The notes beneath the pieces were generated by a model, which did not search any database, had not been told where the DNA came from, and saw only the letters and a program-made list of their open reading frames with translations. From Anastatus disparis (Eukaryota; Arthropoda; Insecta; Hymenoptera; Eupelmidae), in assembly GCA_017163975.1 (NCBI GenBank), contig JAFFSR010000292.1:689501-753500 (forward strand): DNA of 64,000 nt. Reading direction: 5' to 3'. Position numbers and translations under genes: made by a program. Below are positions 44,160 through 56,257 of the stretch, one piece after another. The stretch's first letter is position 1, and each line of letters begins with the position of its first letter.

Positions 44160-46801
44160 TGGATTTGGAAAAGGCCTACGAAACCATATGGAAAGACCGA
44201 ATGATTTACCTTCTCAAAAAACAAATAAGCGGCCATATACTTGCATTCATAGAAAACTTCCTAAAGGACAGGCTCATTCAGGTAAAAGTAAACAATGTAT
44301 TCTCAGACAGATTACTTCAAGAAAACGGAGTTCCACAGGGATCGGTAATCAGTGTCACTCTTTTCCTGATAGCTATAAATGAGCTTACAGCATGCATTGA
44401 AGCCCCAACTAGATTCTGTATATTTGCCGATGATCTCACAATATACACTACAGGAAGGGACTTTCTAATCACTGAAAACATTCTGCAGAACACACTAAAT
44501 AATATCTTTTCATGGTCGATAACTACCGGCTTCAAATTCTCACCAACTAAAACCAACTATATCATTTTCTCAACCAAACAAGATGACTTCAAGATAACTC
44601 TCAATTTAAACAATCAACAGATACAAAAAGTCGAAGACTAAAATACTAGGGCTCACCTTTGATAGAAAATTAACATGGAAAAACCACATTAAACATTTGA
44701 AATACGAAGCCCACAACAGACTAAAAATAATAAAAACCTTAACAGCTAAAACCTGGGGAGCAGACCAATCCATTCTACTGAACATATGCAAAGCCACAGT
44801 GTTATAGAAAATAGATTACGGGTGTATCATCTACGGCTCTTCAAAACCCGCAAACTCCCTGGAACCTATTCACAATAAAGGTATCAAGATTGCACTAGAA
44901 GCTTATCTTACCAGCCCTACCACCAGCTTACTGGCGGAGAGTAACATGACTTCACTAAGCTACAGAAGAATCAAATTGATGGCTAAGTACGATTGCAAAA
45001 TAGCTTCGCTACCAGACAACTTAGCCTACTCCATCATATTCGAAAACGAAGACGTGGCCCTTCAAGACTTCATTAGTGGACCAACTCCATTTACAGACTT
45101 CACAATACCTTGATATACGCCAACATAACTATTCCAGAAATCATCACACAAACATATAAGCCTCACCCCATAGACATACTACAAACCATCCACACAAATC
45201 AAAATAATATAACAGAAGTAACTGAATTCAATCTCATATATACCTACTGTTACAATTCAGACAACATAATCGGTATCTCAATAATGACCAAAGACAACAA
45301 TATACAGTTTTCTATTCCACATTCATACTCCATAGAATTTGCTAACTATTGAGCATTAATAAAAGCCATAGAAATAATAGAAAGCTCAGAAAACACTAAT
45401 TGGAAAATATTTACAAACTCGGTTCACCTTATCAATAATATTAACAAGCTTTACTCCACCAACACCTTGGTAAACCAAATTCAAAAAAAAACAAGATAAC
45501 AACATTTTCGCTCAGCAAACACTTCAAACAACCACCGAAACTATTCTGTCAAACAACCTGACACCAAGCCTCCCATTACCATCAAGAATAGCCGCTAATA
45601 TGATTTACAAATCAATAATTGACCTCTGGAACAACAGCTGGAAAAACGGCAAACACACATACCTTCACACTATAAGAGACAACATCTACACTAAAAGCCC
45701 CACACATAATCTCAATAGAAAAGAACAAACAATTACCACAAGAATCCGCATAAGCCATAGCAAACTCACTTACTCCCACCTACTCAACAAAGAACAAAAA
45801 AATATATAACCTATGCAATATCCCTTTATCCATAGAACATCTAATCTGCACATGCCCAAACTTCACCACAGCAAGACAACATCATAACATAACCGGAAAC
45901 ATCATGACATTATTCAACTCACAAGACAATGTAAAAAAGTGTTAAAGTTTCTAAAATCAATCAATATGTATAATTCAATTTAAGTGTGTAAGATATTTTT
46001 ATTCAAATGAACTCTCATTCTATACAACTGTTATAATGTATTATTGTACCATTCTATGTAATCTTCAAACATATATATTTGTATAAAATTATAATTATAT
46101 TGTCGCTAATAACCTAGTTATTGATGCGACATTAAATAAATAAACGAAAAAAAAAATGAAAGTTGCTTTAAAATAAAGAACCGTTATAATGGAAATTTAT
46201 TTTACAACAATCATTAATAATATTCATCATATTACTACAGTACTTTTAACTGTATCAATGCCTCTTAATTATGCGTGATATTTATCCTTTAAGATAAATT
46301 TTATAAAAGTCTCTTTCAGAGTCTGAATTTCACATTATTTTCTGAAATAATGATCACCGGAAGGTGCATTATCAGTACTGTTACTGTTAATGTAGTAATG
46401 TAAGTCCTTTAAAAATTTAAAATAATAAATGTGATATAAACATTAAAATAAAAGTTGCAATCATTACTCACCTACGATCGAGCTTACGATTATGCACGAT
46501 ATAACATAAGCAAAAAATAAATTTAAGATCATATCACATTTTCATAGAAATAAATTGATATTGCAGTAAAAATTTTAAAACATCTTAAAACAAATAATCT
46601 AAAGCACTGTACAGTACGATGTAAAACACAATTTAAAGTACTGTAAAGCAAAGTAAAACTTGTTTTGATTATATCAAATGTGCATATATTTTTATGCTCC
46701 ATTAAAAATTGAACATTTAATTTACTGATAATCTGATAAATAATCTACATTGCATAATTTTAATAATTTTATTTTTTTAAATTTCATATTTTTAGTCGAT
46801 A

Positions 46802-46899
46802 CCCTGGTAGAAATTTACTCTAGATCTGTTTAGATCTGTCTAGTTTTCTATGTTAAATAATCGAGGCCTCGATAAAACTAGACAAATTTTCTACCAGGG
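46802..46899. mobile_element. TA-flanked MITE (98 bp), CCCTGGTAGAAA ends
   Basis: CCCTGGTAGAAATTT and AAATTTTCTACCAGGG are inverted ends with TA on each side (46800-46801 and 46900-46901). The interior has TCTAGTTTT / AAAACTAGA arms and the palindrome TCGAGGCCTCGA. The ends resemble those of the 510-bp MITE at 60466. Confidence 0.8.
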
Positions 46900-48280
46900 T
46901 ACACTCAAAGTATTATAAAATATGAGAATTGAAAAAGAAAGTCTTGGAGTAGAAAAAGAAAATAGTATATAATTGTATGCATAATAACATTATGGATTTC
47001 TAAATAAATTTTAATAATGTTATTTGGCGCCTGAGGCTGGCATTATACTCATTATTCGTTTATCAGTTTTCAATTTCACATTTAAGTAGTTATCATTTTT
47101 AGTATTTACAAAATTAATAATTGCTTTCAATGTGCAGACATAAAATTTAAATATACTAGAAATCATATCTACTTCGATGAGAGATTATAAGCTCAGAAAT
47201 CAAAAGTATGAAATTAATGATAATAATAGAATTTGAACGATCCACATGTTAAACACTTACCTTTGGCAAACACTGATTGAAATATACACTGTGTACTAAG
47301 TGCGCAAAAATCACGATTTTAGCGCATTTGTTGTGCAATATACAATTTTTTAATTATGATAAATAAAAAGATTGTATATGACATTAAAATATTCAAGTAC
47401 ATGAGATATTACGACAGTTTATAAAATAATTTCTTATTTAAAAAACGTTTGCACATTAAAAAAATCCATATAATCATCAGTATTCATGAATTTACATATA
47501 GTGTTTCTCGAAAACAAGAAAATAAGACTTCAAATTAAAACTAAACAATATATTAAAATCTGTTTTAAAAATATAAAATAGTATGTTTAAATATTGCCTT
47601 CTCAATGAAGGTACCGCCATAACATTAAATGAATTTGAAGTTTATTGTCCATTGACAATATGTAAATGAATCCTTTTAAGTTTTTTACATTCTCAAAATA
47701 AGCAAATTATATGTTTTTAAATTTTGCTCTTATATAATTTCGATATATATACTGATCAGATAAGTCAAATAGTGCTTTCATAGTAGTGTAACGTCCTCCT
47801 TATTCTGATTCTTATTTTTTTTTTAAAAAAACATTTTTTCTATAAACATTAATATTTTATTTATTCAAGATGAATGAGTTTATTAAATTTATTGATGAAC
47901 TCTTCTTTAAAGTTTGAATTTAAATGAAACATTTTAAAATGTAATAATAAGTATGAATTTAACTAAATTCTAAACAATTTTAATTAAATACAAAAATAGC
48001 AATGATTATTAAAAGTATGAATATGTCCATGTATATAAGCGAGTACGTATGCGTATGTTTCTGTCCAATCGATAAAGATTACTTTGCAGCAAGAATCGAA
48101 TTCGATCTTAATGCAAAAATGTAACAATTGAAAATATTATTAACTTTCTTTTTAATTGTATTGACCGTTCTTAAGAATGAGAGAGAAAGAAACCGAAATA
48201 AAATCAATAAAATCCCCACTAATTAATAATAGATGATACAATAAAGAGGGTCAGCTTTCGTTCAAGCTTGGGCCTTCTGA

Positions 48281-48320
48281 TATAAAAAGCCTAGTCCTTA
48301 TATGACAGCCAGTCACTACT
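48281..48320 (+). promoter_or_regulatory. Weak core-promoter-like motif pair
   Basis: TATAAAAAGC (48281-48290) is followed about 30 bases later by CCAGTCAC, an initiator-like word, which is the usual TATA-to-start spacing. No ORF or exon is recognisable downstream, so this may be chance in AT-rich DNA. Confidence 0.2.
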
Positions 48321-49019
48321 TTTTGCAAATTCAAACAATTATTCAAATATACAATTCATTTTTTACTGTGCAATTTATAAATATTACCGTTCAACAATTT
48401 GTTTAAAAAGTTTAAATTATTGATTTGTTACACTCATCTCATCATAAAAAAATTAAAAGTAAGTCAAAATATTATAATTAAAAGTTTATTTTATTTCCTT
48501 AATCCTTTTCATTTTTACTAACAAATTAATGCGCATCACTTACCAACTGTAATCAGTTTGTGTAAGCGATAATTGTAAACAGTTGCCGATTAGAGAAGTT
48601 GTTTACATAGCACTTTATTATTTTCTAACTCTGGCATTCCGTCAAATTTCCACAAAAGAGAGATTTGATAGAAAATTCTCTTTGAGAATTTTCAAGTGCT
48701 TTCCTTAATTTTATTTTTATTTTTTTTTGTTTATACTCTCAAAAAGATTGCTAACCAAGAAAGTATAATTTATTAAAACACCACGAGCTATTAGATAGAA
48801 ATATCTAGGCTCATTAAAGAATTTCTCGCCACTAAGCAGACGTCACAGTAGCGTGGATACAAGGGTAAAAAATTTTTTTAATTTTATACACCAGTATCTT
48901 GAGTTTTAATGTAATAATGCATTGAAAGTGTGAATGTTGCGCATGCGTGCAAAGAAAGACCAGGCACCCGAACGCTGCACTCGCGAATTCACACCGTCAT
49001 CATACTACAATAGAAGAGC

Positions 49020-50150
49020 AAGACAATGGATGGGGGCAACGCAGTAGCTAAAGCAACTGGCTCACATCCTAGTGCACCAAGGTTCGATACCCTGGAAAAA
49101 TTTCGAAAAATAATTTTCGTATTTTTCTTCGGAGAGTAGAACCCGGAGATCACGAAAAAAACAATTAAAAAGTCCCTTAGGGCAACAAAAGTTACAAAAA
49201 CTAACTTGATGATGGCCTATGACGATAAGTCGACCACCTGCCATCTGCACTTAAAAAAAAAGTTCAAGGATCTTAGTGCTTCAGAAGAAGGGAGACTGCA
49301 GATACTAAGTGATCTCACTAAGCATCCCAGAGTAACTCTAGGGTAGACTGTGGATCCTAAGCAATCATTAAGCATCTTAGAGTAATCCTAGGATAGACTG
49401 CGGGTCCTAAGCAATCACTAAGCATCTTAGGGTAAACCTAGGGTATACTCCGGGTTCTAAGCAATCACTTAGCATCCTAGAGTAATCCAAGGGTAGACTC
49501 TAGAGTACCTAGCTACCCTAGGATAGGCTTTAAGATACATGGTTACCTTTAGGGTAGGCTCTAAGGTACCTAGCTTCCCTATAGTAGCCCTTGAGGTATC
49601 TGGGTATCCTAGGGCAGATTCTACATACTGTAGAGTCTACTCTGGGTTTACCTTAGGATGCTAAGTGATTGCTTAGGATCCACAGTCTACCCTAGGTAAC
49701 TCTAGGATGCTCAGTGATCGCTTAGGAACTACAGTCTATCCCAGGGTTATTCTAAGATGCTTAGTGATTACTTAGGACCTGAAGTCTATCCTAGAGTTAC
49801 CCCAAGATGTTTAGTAATTGCTTAGGATCTGCAGTCTACCCTAGAGTTACCCTAGGATGCTTAGTGACCACTTAGTATATGCAGTCTCCCTTAGGGTTCT
49901 TCTGGAGCACTAAGATCCTTGGGCTTTTTTTTAAGTGCAGATGGCAGGTGGTCGACTTATCGTCATAGGCCATCATCAAGCTAGTTTTTGTAACTTTTGT
50001 TGCCCAAAAGAACTTTAATAATAATTGGTTTTTGCCCGGAGGAATTTTTTAATTTTTTTTTAATTCTCAAAGAAAAATACAAAAATTATTCTTCGAAATT
50101 TTCCCAGGGAATCGAACCCTGGTCCACTAGGACGTGAACCAGTTTACCCC
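49020..50150. mobile_element. Foldback element with tRNA-like ends and inverted minisatellite arms
   Basis: The outer ~240 bp at each side are inverted repeats, including TTGATGATGGCCTATGACG and GTCGACCACCTGCCATCTGC. The inner parts are tandem arrays (about 49262-49500 and 49630-49920) with a ~60-bp unit built on CCTAAGCAATCACTAAGCAT and AGTAACCCTAGGGTAGACT, in opposite orientation on the two sides. This recalls Drosophila foldback elements, whose long inverted repeats are tandem arrays. Each outer end has a pol III-type B box, suggesting two tRNA-derived SINE copies head to head. Confidence 0.7.
49041..49095 (+). promoter_or_regulatory. tRNA-like A and B boxes (left end of foldback)
   Basis: GTAGCTAAAGCAACTGG is A-box-like and GGTTCGATACC (about 49081) is B-box-like, about 33 bases apart, a normal internal pol III promoter spacing. 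The inverted right end carries GGTTCGATTCC on the minus strand at about 50107-50117. No intact tRNA cloverleaf was found, so a SINE or tRNA pseudogene is likelier. Confidence 0.55.
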
Positions 50151-50481
50151 ATGAAAAAAAAATTGAGGTAAAACGGAATACTCTTTTGAAAATGAACTTT
50201 GAAAAGTTTTTCACGCTCCAAACATAATAAAAAGATATTAAAATGTTATTTAACAAATAAACTTTTATTAACAATTCTAAATTAATCTTTTAATTACATA
50301 AATTAATACATTTTACATATTTTTTATTTTTTCCATCTAGTGAAAGATCAAATTTCTTGTCTCTTCTACTCTATTTACAAGGGTTGACCTTAGTATGTTA
50401 TACAGATCAGAAAACTTTTTCAATTTAAACTTTTTATTTACAAATTATTTAAGGTCGCAGATTTGATCATATATTAAAAAA

Positions 50482-50525
50482 AAAAACGGTGTGGCAGTCT
50501 TTGGGACTGGCCGACAGAAGTGAAA
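50482..50525 (-). repeat. Short conserved hairpin block shared with 32836-32870
   Basis: On the minus strand CTTCTGTCGGCCAGTCC, four to five variable bases, then GACTGCCAC. The same words occur on the plus strand at about 32836-32868. GGCAGTC and GACTGCC can pair, so it is a hairpin, possibly an element terminus. Confidence 0.5.
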
Positions 50526-50881
50526 CTTTTTTACGAAACTATAGAACTCATAAATGTTTATTTAAGTTCTATCACTTTTTTATTTAATTTTAAAATAATT
50601 TTTAAACTAAATATAAAATTAAATAAAACTAAATTAAAATAATTTTACTTATTTAAGAAATTATTTTTTTTTAATTTTAAATGAGATGGTGTATAAAATT
50701 TTTGTTAATATTTATTTTACAAAAATACAATTTAAAAAATGTAGGGAAGAGAGAGGTTTACCATAAAACATTATAGAGAAAGAAAGAAAAAGAGAAAACG
50801 CGTGCTATTGCTTTCTTTATTTATTCAGATCAGATTCAGATATTTGTATTGTATATATAGTATGCATGTATACATATACTA

Positions 50882-51112
50882 CACTGACAGAAAATATATC
50901 TCATAGCAAGTGGATGACGCCTTATTGATGTATCATTTAGATGAAAAACTAAATCCATTAGATGCAAGTAGCTAAATGTTTGAATCGAAATTGCAGTTTT
51001 TGCTGCAAAGATATGTTAATTTCAAGTGGATTTATGCTAGGACGTGAAACAAACATATTTATACTAGGACCAAGTATATTTCGTTTGCCTCTAGATAACA
51101 TTTCTGTCAGTG
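50882..51112. mobile_element. CACTGACAG-ended MITE (231 bp)
   Basis: CACTGACAGAAA and TTTCTGTCAGTG are perfect 12-bp inverted ends with TA on both sides (50880-50881 and 51113-51114) as a 2-bp duplication. The interior is non-coding. Confidence 0.8.
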
Positions 51113-51936
51113 TATATCTGTGCGTTTGACATCAAGTCAGTCCAGTGAATGTTTTTTTATACGTATTTTGTATCTTCATTTGCATATAGTAGGCGCGGAC
51201 GCTCCTCCTATACATGTACACTTCCGTTTCATTAGTTCCGTTGCATCTACCATCATGAAATCAATTCACTCCCGTATAATTTTTATATACGTGTCTTATG
51301 GGAAGTGTATACCGTCGGTAAAGAAGTTTCACTTCAAAAACATGAAATTTATAAAGTATTCTGTTTTGCCGCAAAGTTCAGAAAAAATTCTAAATTTTTT
51401 CTAATTACAAGTAAAATTAAACAACAGAAGTATGTAAAACTATTGATTATAGTATAAATTTTTAAGTTTATGTACTTATTGAATATATATGTTGCTTAAG
51501 AAGGGCAACAAGCAGGCAGAAAGTTTTTCAGTGAGGCTATTGTTGACATACTAATCATATGCAAAATAATAATAAAGATATTTTTAATGAAATCATATAG
51601 CTATTTAATAGATGGCACTGGTAGCAGTCGAGAAATTCGGCTATCTTGTTTTACCTCGCTATACCGTTTTGCCTCAGTTTCTCCTATGGAACATTTTTTT
51701 ATAAAATATAAGGGTAAAAATTTAGTCAACTAAAAAATATAATGTATTGCAAATTCAAACGAATAATGGAAACAACTAGTAAAATATGAGACGTTTTTCC
51801 CAACGATGTTCATCCAATCATAATAATAAAATATAGCACTAAATCTGCTATCGTTATAATGAATTTTATTTATTTTTCTTTATAACAATAACAGTTGGCT
51901 TTAGCTATATAATTAGTTTTTATTACAAACCACAAA
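51113..51936. other. Non-coding region
   Basis: No recognisable coding sequence or repeat; a 94-codon open stretch at 51120-51404 shows no recognisable protein features. Confidence 0.4.
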
Positions 51937-52168
51937 TTAAGGGGATGTAATAGGGTATATGATTTTTACATAGTTACCGACATTGCAATTTTCCAGATTT
52001 TTTATTTTTATTCGAAAATTTTCAGAAATATCTCTATATTAGGCTCTTTATTAGTGGAAATGGAAGACTGTAGTATAGAGATTGTAAAATATTTCTTTAT
52101 ATTATTAATATTGAGATAGTATAAATAAAATATTATTATATGCTAAGGAGAAATGAATGAACAGTGAA

Positions 52169-52634
52169 TGTATGAGAATAACACATTGGATAATTTATTA
52201 CAATTAATGCGATTATACAAGATAGAATAAATATAATCAGGCTTAAGACTCCCGTTTCAATAGAGTTATGTCAATGTTTAAATTATTAATCAATAAACGT
52301 GTATTTTTACAAACAGAATAACAAGCACGCAAGATCTTAAGAGATTAACGGTTTACTTATCTCTATAAATGTCGCTTTGTCTCAATGGCTCTACTCTCCC
52401 TTATTAGCTGAATTCGCACGTGTCGATGTTAAATTGGTTGTTCTGTTGACCTATAACCTCGGGATCCAGATTTCTCGAGATGATAAGTTGAAGGCAGGCG
52501 AGCGAAGGAAGAGAGAGAGAATCGAGCGCTCCGACTTTTTATATCAGGAGAAAGCGCCATATGGTGACACTTTTACATATTAATTGACATTATCATTTAT
52601 CGATAATTAATATCGATAAAGAATAACTGTTACA
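52169..52634 (-). repeat. 3' LTR of gypsy-2 (466 bp)
   Basis: On the plus strand TGTATGAGAATAAC...AACTGTTACA. It matches the right LTR closely over its whole length, apart from the MITE there and small gaps. A GA-rich run (GAAGGAAGAGAGAGAGAATC) and a TTTTTATATC TATA-like block are conserved in both. Confidence 0.88.
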
Positions 52635-52655
52635 ACACTCCCCCTTTTTTGGGGA
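52635..52655 (-). other. Polypurine tract of gypsy-2
   Basis: On the minus strand AAAAAAGGGGGAGTG lies directly before the LTR, in the position of the plus-strand primer. It fixes the orientation and shows that the left LTR is the 3' LTR. Confidence 0.75.
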
Positions 52656-53229
52656 TTAACCAAAATCCACAAAAACTCTAATTACAAAAATTTACTTTAC
52701 ATTGAAATAGGTGAATTACCTCGGATCTTACATTTTATTTACATTTTATTTATCCCTAAAATATTAATACCGCTATTTATTTACAATGATTTGCGAATCG
52801 GTTTTAATTAAGTTTAATCATGGGCCCTTAGTAATACCGTTTGATTATAAAGACAATTTAATCAACTAGCCTATCTATCATGCGTCAACGTAGTTTTGTA
52901 CTTTAAACATTATTGTATCTCAATGTTTTTTATCGCTTTACACTTACGATTACATATATAAGAATACTAATGCTAGATTTTACTTAATCTACTTAAATTC
53001 TATTTGTATATTTTCTAATAATCGCATTACCGATTCCTATCCCAATTTATCTTACAAACTTACACTCATTATACATTTATATGAATAATTTGCGCGCGTC
53101 TAAGTCATTCATTCCTTACGTTTATTTTATATTTCGCATTCTTTCTTTCCTTTACATTATATATACAGTTATTATATCACTCACACATACATCATACACA
53201 TACATCTAAGCGAGATAATATTTTTGCAA
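52656..53229. other. 3' non-coding region of gypsy-2
   Basis: AT-rich, no envelope-like or other ORF recognised between integrase and the polypurine tract. Confidence 0.45.
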
Positions 53230-54383
53230 ATTACAACAGTTATATATACCCTTTTCTTTATTTTCGCTATTTGGATCTTTAAGTAAAAACGCATTCATAC
53301 CAATTTTCTTATCAATAACGTAAGGACCCTCAAAAGATGAAAAATTTCTTTGTTGTTTTGTCCAATGCGTTGGACAGATGTCTAACTCTTAAAAGTACAG
53401 AATCACCTATTTGAAAGTCTACCTTAGATGGCCTTTTGTTGCCTGGTTCGAGCCGCAAAATGCTTTTCCATATTCTTTTTAGCGAATTCTATCAAATATT
53501 TATGATTCATTTGAGGTACTTCTGGAAGTTTTATAATTTTCAATACTTCATCCTGCACTGGCTTACCATAGTGTAATTCTATAGGTATGCACTCAGTGCT
53601 AAAGTGAGTGGTCAAGTTTAATAGATTTTCAATTTTTTTAACTTGGTCAATCCACGTCGTATGCTTTTCATAACAATATGTTCTAAATAGCCTGCCTATT
53701 TCCCTCATTACGCGTTCGGTCGGGTTTGACTGTGGGTGTCGTATAGAACTATATATTATTTTTATTCCTTTTTCTTCTAATGCGATTTTCCTATTCGGCA
53801 ACGTAAATTATGTGCCATTATCGCTCAAGATTCTTCTCGGTAGTCCGCAGTCAGAGATATACTCATCAAGAATTTTCTTTATAGCTATACGTGTGGTAGC
53901 CTTCTTAATAGGATATAAACGGACCAGCTTTGAAAATGCATCAAGGATCACGAATATATACTCCACTCCCCCTCGAGCATGAGAGAGGGGACCATAGAAG
54001 TCTACGGTGACTAAATCCGACGGTTCTTCTGATTCTACCATCTGATATTCTCCCTCCATCGCGATCGAAAGATACTTGACTCTTTGGCACAAATCACAAG
54101 TTAATACGTACTTTTTAACATCTTTTTTCATAGCCTTCCAATAATAAAAATATTTTAGATACATAAGTGTCTTGTACACCCCTGGATGACCTAATTTAAT
54201 ATGTGTTTGTGCAACAATTTGTTGTTTTATACTGGAAGGAACGACTATTTGCCAATTATTTGTGTTGTTTTCTCTATAGAACAAAATTTCATTATACATT
54301 TGTAAATTTTGGCTATTTTGGTTCCTCATTAACAAGTCATTATATCCTACATCCACAGTTTGTTTGTCTTTAAGATTTTTCAT
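53230..54383 (-). pseudogene. Integrase of gypsy-2, one stop and one frameshift
   Basis: The N-terminal zinc module shows HIKLGH and CDLC. The core has Asp in VILDAFSKL, Asp in ILSDNGT and Glu in NPTERVMRE, so the triad is present. A TAA at 53805-53807 interrupts the frame right after the second Asp block. Past the core, a frameshift near 53350 leads into a GPY/F-type module (EGPYVIDKK, about 53320) preceded by QIGDSVLLRVRHLSN. The first ~40 residues precede the zinc module and may belong to the RNase H-integrase linker. Confidence 0.85.
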
Positions 54384-54505
54384 GACAGATTTTAAAGAGA
54401 CATCATCATTATATAGTTTCCATAATAATCAACGACGATATTTCTTGCTCTTCTTTTTCTAGCGGTGAACAAAATAAGGACAACGATGCAATCATAAGCT
54501 TTTAA

Positions 54506-54870
54506 TCATCCTCTTCGTCGAATCTTCCCGCTGGATTTTAAGCCGAAAGGAACCCTGCAGAACTGATACATCGTTGAACTGAATAAAAACACAGTATATG
54601 GTCTCGAATCCTTATGCAACGGCATTTGCCAATATCCCTGAGTCAAATCTATTTTTGAAAAATATACTGCTCCGTTGAATTTTTGCATCAATTCTGATAT
54701 GAGGAAAGGAGACTCATGATCGTCTTCAACATATTGATTTAAATGTCCGCGTCTTAACAGATTCGTACTTTTCCGTCAGCCTTGCACACTATTCTTAAAG
54801 GATTGCAATAGGGACTCGTTACCCTTTCAATTATTCCGGCATTTAACATTTCATGAATACGTTTTCCAAC
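54506..54870 (-). pseudogene. Reverse transcriptase N-terminal part of gypsy-2
   Basis: Read on the minus strand: GIIERVTSPYCNPLRIVCKA, a frame-damaged ARTLN-like block, then GAVYFSKIDLTQGYWQMPL (first catalytic Asp) and CRVPFGLKSS. The frame ends there. The FVDD/YVDD box, thumb and RNase H are absent, and the next recognisable coding sequence is the integrase N-terminus at 54383. An internal deletion of several hundred bases is inferred. Confidence 0.82.
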
Positions 54871-55359
54871 TGCCTTGCGAAGAGCAAGCAGAATCAGATA
54901 AGTCTTTTTAATTATTGGATTTTTTTTATTAATCTCATATGATGTTCATATCTTCACGCACAATCGGGTTTATCCGAAAACAATAGTTCAAAGTCATCCA
55001 ACACTTTCATAAGAATCTCTTTATTCCGATCGCTTAGTGTTGACAGTTTGCACGCGACAGATCAAGATTTTCAGAAAAATATGCATCATTATCGATATAT
55101 CTTTCTATCAAAACTTCATCTTCGTTTTGATCTCTTATATTATATATATTTTTAGCACCTTCTAATATTTCCGTATTAATTTGATTTATATTATAATGCT
55201 GAAAGCTTGCATTTTCTTTATTTTTATTCTCTTTATTCTTTTGTACTTTATTTTCATTTACTTTATTTTCATTTATTTTATTTTCATTTGTTATATTAAT
55301 AAACTCACTATTTTTGTTATTCTCATTATTTTCACAAATATCATCTATTTTATTCTTTT
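54871..55359 (-). pseudogene. Protease-RT linker of gypsy-2
   Basis: A partly open minus-strand frame rich in Asn, Lys and Glu (55340-55080; for example ILEGAKNIYNIRDQNEDE), typical of the unconserved linker between protease and RT. It is cut at 55360 by the Helentron-like element, on whose far side the protease lies. Confidence 0.55.
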
Positions 55360-55473
55360 TGCTTTCTCATAGAGAAAGCATTGTATCGATAAAAAAATTT
55401 TTCTTCTATTTTTTCATTAATTTGTACATATTTGAACTCGGTGAGTCGAAAAAAGTGGTTTCCAGAAAATGTA

Positions 55474-56226
<753 letters not shown>

Positions 56227-56257
56227 ATGTATGAATTCAGTTAGTAAACTGTATCTC

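Larger units (their letters stand above)
41499..45945 (+). pseudogene. ORF2 of element B: endonuclease, RT, RNase H-like region
   Basis: Blocks in order: ILQWNVNGY, a damaged ETHLKL block with an in-frame stop just before it, GGVATYIK, MGDFNVHNTNW (about 42178), SIIDLTIVT and SDHYPI (about 42402), which are the endonuclease residues. RT follows: NYRRISLTC, LQSGFRQNKST, DLEKAYETIW split by a MITE, VPQGSVISVTLF and FADD (44423-44434). An RNase H-like stretch (about 45230-45480, KAIEIIES, KIFTNSVHL) and a final RTRIRISHSKLTYSHLL block complete an I-type ORF2. Many stops and frameshifts and two MITEs make it non-functional. Confidence 0.83.
31190..46160 (+). mobile_element. I-like non-LTR retrotransposon B, multiply interrupted
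   Basis: ORF1 with a CCHC-type knuckle, then endonuclease, RT, an RNase H-like region and a C-terminal Cys/His region, read in order on the plus strand. This order fits the I group. Pairwise likeness to copy C (61590-63126) lets each insertion be bounded: CR1 fragment (31691-33248), TTAA MITE (33492-33874), CACTG element (34385-41072) and CACGG MITEs (41793-42052 and 43553-44159). The 5' edge near 31190 is set by likeness to the C leader (GTGTTTAC, TCTC.GC blocks); the 3' end near 46160 is ATTAAATAAATAAACG plus an A run. Confidence 0.82.
46161..49019. other. Non-coding AT-rich region
   Basis: No gene recognised. Contains a 98-bp TA-flanked MITE (46802) and a TATA-like motif near 48281. Confidence 0.45.

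Noticed and set aside
49062..49250. Minus-strand 62-codon frame
   Set aside because: It lies entirely in the inverted-repeat arm of the foldback and has a mirror copy in the other arm.
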